The translations under genes were made by a program, and so were the position numbers. This document shows, one piece after another, positions 1 through 4,617 of a DNA stretch of 5,514 nucleotides; the stretch's first letter is position 1; each line of letters begins with the position of its first letter. Under the pieces are notes generated by a model that was not told the DNA's origin, made no database searches, and worked only from the letters and a program-made list of their open reading frames with translations. Origin of the DNA: Spirochaetaceae bacterium (GTDB lineage Bacteria > Spirochaetota > Spirochaetia > Treponematales > Breznakiellaceae). The DNA lies in the NCBI GenBank assembly GCA_031255395.1, contig JAIRSQ010000134.1, forward strand, positions 1 through 5,514, written 5' to 3'.

Positions 1-60
1 CGGCAACTTGCCGCCGCTTCGCAATGGCGGTAGCCCATCCCTAATCCCTCATTACGCGAA
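1..60. other. Unassigned left edge with inverted repeats
   Basis: No gene can be assigned here. Forward frame 1 closes with TAG at 31-33 and frame 3 with TAA at 42-44, so the last codons of an upstream + strand gene could lie here, but there is too little to recognise. Bases 1-13 form an inverted repeat (CGGCAA / TTGCCG around one base). Bases 9-32 can fold as an imperfect stem built on CCGCC (11-15) and GGCGG (26-30). A 7-base near-tandem repeat (ATCCCTA, ATCCCTC) lies at 37-50. This density of small repeats looks more like intergenic or dispersed-repeat sequence than coding sequence. Confidence 0.3.
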
Positions 61-99
61 AAGCCGCCTTGAAAAGCGGCGGCTTGTTTGTTATAATTT
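61..99 (+). terminator. Intrinsic terminator upstream of clpP
   Basis: AAGCCGCC (61-68) pairs perfectly with GGCGGCTT (78-85) across a 9-base loop, and a T-rich run follows (84-99). This is a classic rho-independent terminator for transcription entering from the left. Four A bases before the stem (59-62) give a short T run on the other strand, so it may also work weakly in reverse. Its loop and T-tract also carry the -35 and -10 elements of the clpP promoter. Confidence 0.8.
69..97 (+). promoter_or_regulatory. Sigma-70-type promoter of clpP
   Basis: The -35 element is TTGAAA (69-74, five of six consensus bases). It is followed by a 17-base spacer and a perfect TATAAT (92-97), preceded by TG at 89-90 as in extended -10 promoters. 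A six-base discriminator (98-103) puts the expected start point at A104, the first base of the clpP ATG. The promoter lies inside the preceding terminator, with the -35 element in the hairpin loop and the -10 in the T-rich tail. The start point is predicted from spacing and has not been measured. Confidence 0.75.
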
Positions 100-103
100 C
101 AAC

Positions 104-706
104 ATGATTTATGATGAACGCGATGAGGACGGCAAGGAAAAAGAGGACGCAAAGAAGGAGCAGCCTGATTCTTTGGCCGACAAGATGCTTAAAACGCGGA
201 CGATATTGTTGTCCGGCGAGATAAAAAAGGACCTCGCGGAGCGTACCGTGCGGCAGCTTCTGTTGCTGGAGAACGCGGGGAACGAACCGGTAAAGATTTT
301 TATCGACTCGCCCGGCGGGGACGCGGACGCGGGTTTCGCTATCTTTGACATGATTCGCTTCGTAACTCCGCCCGTTTGGACAATCGGGATGGGACTTGTG
401 GCGAGCGCGGCGGCAATTTTGCTGCTGGCCGCGCCCAAAGAACGGCGCGTCGGACTGCCGAACAGCCACTATCTGATACACCAGCCGCTGTCCGGCATTC
501 GCGGAGTCGCCACCGACATCGAGATACACGCCCGCGAACTGGAAAAACTGCGCGGGAAGATAAACAGGCTTATAGCGGACGAAACGGGGCAGGACGAGGC
601 GCAGGTTGAAAAAGATACCGACCGCGATTACTGGATGAGCGCGGAAGAGGCCGCAAGCTACGGCCTTGTTTCCCGCGTGATAACGTCCCGCGCGGATATT
701 GGCTGA
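104..706 (+). CDS. clpP: ClpP-family serine protease subunit (divergent, charged N-terminus)
   Basis: Proteolytic subunit of the Clp type, family S14. Known members form a double-ring barrel in the cytoplasm that degrades proteins fed in by an AAA+ unfoldase. The 200-residue product keeps the catalytic triad: S101 (GMGLVAS), H126 (LIHQP) and D175 (DTDRD). It also has the oxyanion-hole region DSPGG (68-72) and the ATDIEIHARE helix (137-146). Length is normal for ClpP. The N-terminus is odd: the usual hydrophobic/GER...DIYSRLL segment that forms the axial loops is replaced by a highly charged tail (residues 2-20, about nine acidic and five basic) before the fold starts near residue 28. I recall similar ClpP paralogues in treponemes. 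ATG104 is chosen because the open frame upstream (from TTG at 8) runs through the terminator and promoter. No Shine-Dalgarno precedes it, which fits a leaderless transcript. The next in-frame ATG (185) also lacks a well-spaced site. A cognate ATPase is not in the window. Confidence 0.93.
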   Translation: MIYDERDEDGKEKEDAKKEQPDSLADKMLKTRTILLSGEIKKDLAERTVRQLLLLENAGNEPVKIFIDSPGGDADAGFAIFDMIRFVTPPVWTIGMGLVASAAAILLLAAPKERRVGLPNSHYLIHQPLSGIRGVATDIEIHARELEKLRGKINRLIADETGQDEAQVEKDTDRDYWMSAEEAASYGLVSRVITSRADIG

Positions 707-710
707 CTTT

Positions 711-713
711 AGG
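711..713 (+). promoter_or_regulatory. Short ribosome binding site for the DUF3842 gene
   Basis: AGG at 711-713 lies six bases before ATG720 but only three before ATG717, so it favours 720 as the start. It is a minimal site, and translation is probably helped by ribosomes finishing clpP at 706. Confidence 0.4.
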
Positions 714-719
714 TTTATG

Positions 720-1154
720 ATGGCAAAATACGCGGAAAAAACCATAATCGTCGTGGACGGCATGGGCGGCGGAATCGGTGTCCAACTTGTTAGCAAACTG
801 CGCGATAGCTTGGGCGACGATGTTGAAATCATCGCTCTTGGCACCAATGCCGTCGCGGTGGAACGCATGGTCAAGGCTGGTGCCCGCCGCGGCGCGGCGG
901 GCGAGAACGCCATCTGCTACTCCGTGAATACAGGCAGTCTGATCATCGGCCCGATAGGCATCATCATAGGCAACAGCATGATGGGCGAGATCACCTGTCC
1001 TATGGCGGAGGCGATTTTAGCCGCTCCGGGCGAGCGTATCCTGCTGCCGTTGCAAAACGATCACCTGACGCTGGCCGGTCTGGAAGGACTGCCGCTCTCA
1101 AAAATGATCGAACGCGCCGTCGAACTGGCCAAAGAACGGCTCGAACGGACGTGA
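720..1154 (+). CDS. DUF3842 family protein
   Basis: Conserved protein of unknown function, 144 residues, matching DUF3842 as I recall it from clostridia and spirochaetes. A beta strand (TIIVVDG, 8-14) leads into a glycine-rich turn GMGGGIG (14-20), as in Rossmann-like nucleotide-binding folds. Further conserved-looking blocks are ALGTNAVA (39-46), GENAI (61-65), IIGPIGIIIGNSMMGEIT (75-92), MAEAI (95-99) and ILLPL (107-111). It has no signal peptide or membrane segment, although residues 75-84 are strongly hydrophobic. Tandem ATG codons stand at 717 and 720; 720 is preferred because AGG lies six bases upstream, and 717 would add one methionine. A TTG at 699 would overlap clpP and lacks a site. 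The gene starts 13 bases after the clpP stop and is probably cotranscribed with it. Family assignment is fairly secure; nucleotide binding is inference and function is unknown. Confidence 0.85.
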   Translation: MAKYAEKTIIVVDGMGGGIGVQLVSKLRDSLGDDVEIIALGTNAVAVERMVKAGARRGAAGENAICYSVNTGSLIIGPIGIIIGNSMMGEITCPMAEAILAAPGERILLPLQNDHLTLAGLEGLPLSKMIERAVELAKERLERT

Positions 1155-1199
1155 CCGCGGCGCCGCGCTGTCTTGTGGACGTTAGACTGGATTTTTTAA

Positions 1200-1225
1200 G
1201 CCGTTAGCGCGACCGCGCTAACGGC
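1200..1225. other. Perfect 11-bp hairpin in the DUF3842-tpiA gap
   Basis: GCCGTTAGCGC (1200-1210) pairs perfectly with GCGCTAACGGC (1215-1225) around a GACC loop. No T-run follows on the + strand; instead a run of six T bases (1192-1197) precedes it. It is therefore not a standard intrinsic terminator in either direction. It could be an mRNA 3'-end stabiliser, a protein-binding inverted repeat or a small repeat element. The arm motif CGTTAG also occurs at 1180-1185 and could pair alternatively with CTAACG (1218-1223). Confidence 0.55.
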
Positions 1226-1235
1226 CAAATCAACA

Positions 1236-1264
1236 TTGGCGGCTGTACCGCCGCTTTTTATAGG
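1236..1264 (+). promoter_or_regulatory. Possible weak promoter of tpiA
   Basis: TTGGCG (1236-1241) and TATAGG (1259-1264), each four of six consensus bases, are separated by 17 bases. As at clpP, the elements sit in the terminator hairpin and its T-run. The predicted start near 1271 would leave the Shine-Dalgarno at 1262-1267 outside the mRNA. Either the real start is further upstream or this match is chance. Confidence 0.25.
1238..1260 (+). terminator. Intrinsic terminator before tpiA
   Basis: GGCGG (1238-1242) pairs with CCGCC (1248-1252) around a five-base loop (CTGTA), and CTTTTTA follows at 1254-1260. The stem is short but all G-C with a T-run of five, so it plausibly ends the clpP-DUF3842 transcript. 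It ends only 12 bases before the tpiA start, so tpiA needs readthrough or its own promoter close by. Confidence 0.6.
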
Positions 1265-1267
1265 GGG
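1262..1267 (+). promoter_or_regulatory. Ribosome binding site of tpiA
   Basis: AGGGGG lies five bases before ATG1273 and is the strongest Shine-Dalgarno in the window. It fixes the tpiA start and shows that this organism does use such sites, which makes their absence at clpP and parC notable. Confidence 0.75.
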
Positions 1268-1272
1268 ATGAC

Positions 1273-2022
1273 ATGGCAAGGAATTATTTTATAGCGGGTA
1301 ACTGGAAGATGCACAAAACGCGCTCCGAATCCGCGGCGCTGGCTAAGGAACTGACCGCCGCGCTGAAGGATGGCAGGCACAAATACCTTGTGGCACCCAG
1401 CTTTACCGCTCTTGAGACTGTCGGCGCGATTGTTAAGGGCAGCAACATCCTATTGGGCGCGCAAAATTGCGCCGCTGAGGAGCAGGGAGCGCACACGGGC
1501 GAGGTTTCCGTACTTCAGCTTAAAGACTTGGGCGTTCAAACCGTTATTCTGGGGCATAGCGAGCGCCGGCATACTTACAAAGAGGACGACGCGCTCGTAA
1601 ACCGCAAGGTCAGGCTTGCGTTAAAGCACGGCCTGGACGTGATTCTGTGCGTAGGAGAGTTGCTGGAAGAGCGCGAGGCTGGCAACGCCGAGTCTGTTTG
1701 CGAGCGGCAGACTGTCGAAGGGCTTAAAGGGGTTTCCGCCGCCGATTTTTCCCGCGTTACGATAGCTTACGAGCCTGTTTGGGCGATTGGCACCGGCAAG
1801 ACGGCCACGCCGGAAGACGCTGACGCGATTCACGCGTATATCCGCAAAGTGATAGGCGGGCTTTACGGGGCGGACGCGGCGAAAGGCGTCGTCATTCAGT
1901 ACGGCGGTTCCGTTAAGCCTGACAATGCGGCCGCGCTGATGGCTAAGGAGAACATCGACGGCGCTCTTGTCGGAGGCGCGTCGCTCACGGCGGACGCTTT
2001 TGTCCCGATAGCAAAGTTTTAA
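1273..2022 (+). CDS. tpiA: Triose-phosphate isomerase
   Basis: Interconverts dihydroxyacetone phosphate and glyceraldehyde 3-phosphate in glycolysis and gluconeogenesis; cytoplasmic, usually a dimer of TIM barrels. The 249-residue length is standard. All catalytic residues are present: N10 and K12 (AGNWKMHK), H95 (LGHSERR) and E167 (AYEPVWAIGTGK), with the mobile phosphate-gripping loop 6 at 168-177. The other phosphate-binding elements are GGSVK (211-215) and GALVGGASL (230-238). The wording YFIAGNWKMHKT, GAHTGEVSV and VIQYGGSVK closely resembles treponemal TpiA as I recall it. ATG1273 follows AGGGGG at good spacing, and the conserved beta strand starts at residue 5. No other glycolytic gene is nearby. 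The gene is complete and shows nothing unusual. Confidence 0.98.
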   Translation: MARNYFIAGNWKMHKTRSESAALAKELTAALKDGRHKYLVAPSFTALETVGAIVKGSNILLGAQNCAAEEQGAHTGEVSVLQLKDLGVQTVILGHSERRHTYKEDDALVNRKVRLALKHGLDVILCVGELLEEREAGNAESVCERQTVEGLKGVSAADFSRVTIAYEPVWAIGTGKTATPEDADAIHAYIRKVIGGLYGADAAKGVVIQYGGSVKPDNAAALMAKENIDGALVGGASLTADAFVPIAKF

Positions 2023-2040
2023 GAGTAAGGGCGGCATTAA

Positions 2041-2091
2041 AGCCTCGTTTTAGACATTCGGCTGTCACGAGGCTGCCGCGATCGCGGCGCC
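2041..2091 (+). other. Structured tpiA-parC intergenic segment
   Basis: AGCCTCGT (2041-2048) pairs perfectly with ACGAGGCT (2067-2074). Inside it, GACA (2053-2056) pairs with TGTC (2063-2066) around a TTCGGC loop, giving a stem with a four-base bulge. Directly after comes the palindrome GCCGCGATCGCGGC (2075-2088), extendable by GGC (2071-2073) with GCC (2089-2091), so the two structures compete for three bases. No T-run follows, so this is not an obvious intrinsic terminator. It may be an RNA leader or processing element, or a DNA-binding site. No good promoter was found in the gap. Confidence 0.5.
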
Positions 2092-2110
2092 TTAAAACAT
2101 AGCTCCAGTT

Positions 2111-4033
2111 ATGGCTTATATTAAAAGCATTTTTGAAAAGAATTTTCTTGAGTACGCTTCGTATGTAATTAGAGATCGCGCTATACCGGAATTGGATGAC
2201 GGATTAAAACCCGTTCAGCGGCGCATATTGCATTCGCTGTTCGAGATGGACGATGGCAAGTTCCATAAAGTAGCGAATGTCGTCGGGCATTGCATGAAGT
2301 ACCATCCGCACGGCGACGCTTCAATAGGGGACGCTCTTGTCACGCTTGCGAACAAAGAATTGTTTATCGATAAGCAAGGGAATTTCGGAAACATTTTGAC
2401 AGGCGACCGGCCGTCCGCCGCGCGTTATATTGAATGCAGGGCGACGCCTCTTGCAAAAGATATTTTCTACAATCCGAAACTTACGAACTATACGGAATCG
2501 TATGACGGGCGCAACAAAGAGCCGCTCGTATTTCCCGCAAAGATTCCGGTCGTCATAGTAATCGGCGCCGAAGGCATCGCCGTAGGCATGTCGACAAAGA
2601 TTTTGCCGCATAACATTATCGAAACGCTCGAAGCGGAGAAAGCCTGTCTTGCCGGCGAAAAATTTGAACTGTTTCCGGATTTTCCCGGAGGCGGACTCGT
2701 CGACGTTTCGGACTATCAGGACGGCGGCGGCAAGGTGGTTGTGCGGGCGAAATTGGATACGGACGACCCAAAACGCATCTTAATACGGGAACTGCCGTAC
2801 GGTTCCACGACAGAAAGTTTAATCGCCAGCATAGAGGCAGCGACAAAGGCGGGGCGGGTAAAGATTCAATCAATAAACGATTTTACAGCGGAGAATGCGG
2901 AGATCGAAATAAAACTCGCGCGCGGAGTTTATGCCGAAGAAACCGTTGCCGCGCTGTTCGCGTTCACGGAATGCGAGCAGACTGTCTCGGTCAATCTGCT
3001 TGTAATAAAAAACGATATGCCTGTCGTGATGACAGTTACGGATATTGTGCGCTATCATGCGAAACAGCTTGTCGCCGTACTGACTAAAGAACTGGAAATC
3101 GAAAAAAAAGAATTGCAGGATAAACTGCATCTGCGTACGCTTGAACGCATCTTCATTGAAGAACGTATATACAAGGCAATTGAAAGCCAAAAGACCGCTG
3201 AAAACGTGCGAAAAGCCGTATTAAAGGGCTTTGTTCCGTTTGCGAAAGAGGCAGGGCCGCGCGGCGTTTCAGAGGAGGATGTCGAACATTTATTGAAAAT
3301 ACCGATACGCAGAATTTCGCTGTACGATATTAACAAGGCGCGCGACGAAATGGACGAGATAAAAGCGCGTATAAAAGCCGTTAACGCTCACCTAAAAAAC
3401 ATTATCGCGTACGCCATGTCTTTTATTGACGGCATTATCGGAAAAATAAAAGCCAACGCTGAATTAGGAAGCGGAGCGCGAAAGACGGTTATTGGCAAAT
3501 TCGAAAAGGTTGACGTAAAAGAAGTCGTAAAAAAAGATTTAGAAATAAAATATGACAACGCGAGCGGTTATCTTGGAACGGCGGTAAACGGCGAAACCGT
3601 CGCTCGCGCCTCGCTGTTCGACCGCGTTCTGATTATCAGGCAGAACGGCTCATGGATGGTGCAGGACATACAGGAAAAAGTTTTTATCGGCGAAAAGGCG
3701 TGGTGGATAGGAATTGCTGACAAGGAAGCGATAAACGCGCTGACATTTACAATCATTTATAAAGAAAATGAAACGAATATAGCGTTTATAAAACGTTGCG
3801 CTATCGAAGGCTGGATAATGAACAAGGAGTATTCTTTTGTGCCGGAAAACTCTGTCGTGCTGCATATCGACACGCGCGGAAAATTTGTTTTTACGTTGCG
3901 CTATCTGCCAAAGCCTCGCATAAAAGTTTTGTCCGAAGAATTCAAGGCGCAGTCTTTCGCCGTAAAAGGCATAAAGGCCGCCGGCGCGCGCCTATCCAAC
4001 AAAGCCGTTAAAAAAATCGAAGTAAAAAAATGA
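2111..4033 (+). CDS. parC: DNA topoisomerase IV subunit A (short ParC)
   Basis: Breakage-reunion subunit of a type IIA topoisomerase. With ParE it unlinks daughter chromosomes and relaxes supercoils using ATP. The N-terminal winged-helix/tower core covers about residues 1-460: FLEYASYVI (12-20), GLKPVQRRIL (31-40), KYHPHGD (63-69), the active pair R105-Y106 in AARYIE (Y106 forms the DNA link) and EGIAVGMST (154-162). The C-terminal part (about 475-640) is a reduced pinwheel-like domain with no GyrA box (QRRGGRG), which argues for ParC over GyrA. At 640 residues it is shorter than E. coli ParC (about 750). The ending GIKAAGARLSNKAVKKI resembles Bacteroidota-type ParC as I recall it. In the quinolone pocket, A70 replaces the usual serine while D74 keeps the acidic position. 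ATG2111 is the only reasonable start (in-frame TAA at 2093-2095) but has no Shine-Dalgarno. Sampled GC is lower than in neighbouring genes. No parE lies in the window. Confidence 0.93.
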   Translation: MAYIKSIFEKNFLEYASYVIRDRAIPELDDGLKPVQRRILHSLFEMDDGKFHKVANVVGHCMKYHPHGDASIGDALVTLANKELFIDKQGNFGNILTGDRPSAARYIECRATPLAKDIFYNPKLTNYTESYDGRNKEPLVFPAKIPVVIVIGAEGIAVGMSTKILPHNIIETLEAEKACLAGEKFELFPDFPGGGLVDVSDYQDGGGKVVVRAKLDTDDPKRILIRELPYGSTTESLIASIEAATKAGRVKIQSINDFTAENAEIEIKLARGVYAEETVAALFAFTECEQTVSVNLLVIKNDMPVVMTVTDIVRYHAKQLVAVLTKELEIEKKELQDKLHLRTLERIFIEERIYKAIESQKTAENVRKAVLKGFVPFAKEAGPRGVSEEDVEHLLKIPIRRISLYDINKARDEMDEIKARIKAVNAHLKNIIAYAMSFIDGIIGKIKANAELGSGARKTVIGKFEKVDVKEVVKKDLEIKYDNASGYLGTAVNGETVARASLFDRVLIIRQNGSWMVQDIQEKVFIGEKAWWIGIADKEAINALTFTIIYKENETNIAFIKRCAIEGWIMNKEYSFVPENSVVLHIDTRGKFVFTLRYLPKPRIKVLSEEFKAQSFAVKGIKAAGARLSNKAVKKIEVKK

Positions 4034-4617
4034 GCACGGATGTTTTTGTATTATTCGGCTCGCCGCGCGGGAACGGTTACACCGCGCGTATGCTCGAATG
4101 CTTTCTTTCATGCAGGAGCGGCGCCGGAATCGAAGGCGGTACGAGTATTTTTGACGCGTACAAGGCGGCAATTAAGCCATGCGTACATTGCGGCCATTGC
4201 AAGAAAACGCGCGGCTGCGTATACGATGATTTTGTTCCGATAGAACGCGGACTCGAAAGCGCCGATATTTTAATAGTCGCGTCCCCCGTTTACGCGCTCG
4301 GTTTTCCGGCTCCGCTAAAAACCGTATTCGACCGTACGCAGCAATATTTCGAGGCAAAGTTTTCGCTAGGAATTGAAAAGCCGGTTAAAAAGCGCAAGGC
4401 GGCCCTGCTTTTCGCGTCATACGGCTCGACGGACGGGAGCGGCGTTACGATGATGGAAAAACAGCTTGAGCTTGTGTTCCGGGTTATGAACGCAAACCTT
4501 GTGCAAACGGCCGTTTCGCCCAACACGGACAGCGGACATTTCGATTCTGAGGCGGTGCGGGCGGAAGTCGAAAGGGCGGCACTAAACGTCCGGCGGTATC
4601 TGGATGCGTTACCTTGA
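4030..4617 (+). CDS. Flavodoxin-fold NAD(P)H oxidoreductase, iron-sulfur flavoprotein-like
   Basis: Small 195-residue flavoprotein of the FMN reductase/flavodoxin-like family. The first strand and loop VFVLFGSPRGNGYT (5-18) is the FMN phosphate-binding site. SPVYALGFPAPLKTVFDR (85-102) is the second flavin-contacting segment. Cysteines C51, C54, C57 and C63 form a compact CX2CX2CX5C cluster followed by DD (66-67), the arrangement that binds a [4Fe-4S] cluster in archaeal iron-sulfur flavoprotein (Isf), which is of similar length. Related bacterial proteins share this cysteine pattern, and cluster binding has not been shown for all of them, so it is inferred here. It has no signal peptide or membrane segment; electron donor and acceptor are unknown. 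The start codon overlaps the parC stop as ATGA (4030-4033), indicating translational coupling, and the 3' end overlaps the next gene by 14 bases. The family call is secure; the physiological substrate is not predictable. Confidence 0.85.
   Translation: MSTDVFVLFGSPRGNGYTARMLECFLSCRSGAGIEGGTSIFDAYKAAIKPCVHCGHCKKTRGCVYDDFVPIERGLESADILIVASPVYALGFPAPLKTVFDRTQQYFEAKFSLGIEKPVKKRKAALLFASYGSTDGSGVTMMEKQLELVFRVMNANLVQTAVSPNTDSGHFDSEAVRAEVERAALNVRRYLDALP

Noticed and set aside
8..103. N-terminal extension of ClpP in the same open frame, starting at TTG 8
   Set aside because: It would run through the terminator hairpin and the promoter, its peptide does not resemble ClpP, and TTG 8 has no ribosome binding site.
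699..719. TTG 699 as start of the DUF3842 gene
   Set aside because: It would overlap clpP by eight bases without a ribosome binding site, whereas AGG at 711-713 correctly precedes ATG720 and the conserved fold begins just after.
41..913. Long minus-strand open frame opposite clpP and DUF3842
   Set aside because: It lies antisense to two recognised genes, its peptide is Arg/Ala/Pro-rich low-information text, and no family motif is visible. This is typical of GC-rich shadow frames.
1172..1200. Possible promoter TTGTGG ... TTTAAG upstream of the tpiA hairpins
   Set aside because: The match is weak (three and four of six bases, 16-base spacer) and no supporting elements are seen, so it is below what I would annotate.
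2078..2085. GCGATCGC as a HIP1-type cyanobacterial repeat
   Set aside because: It occurs only as the centre of one palindrome here and nothing else in the window suggests a cyanobacterium.
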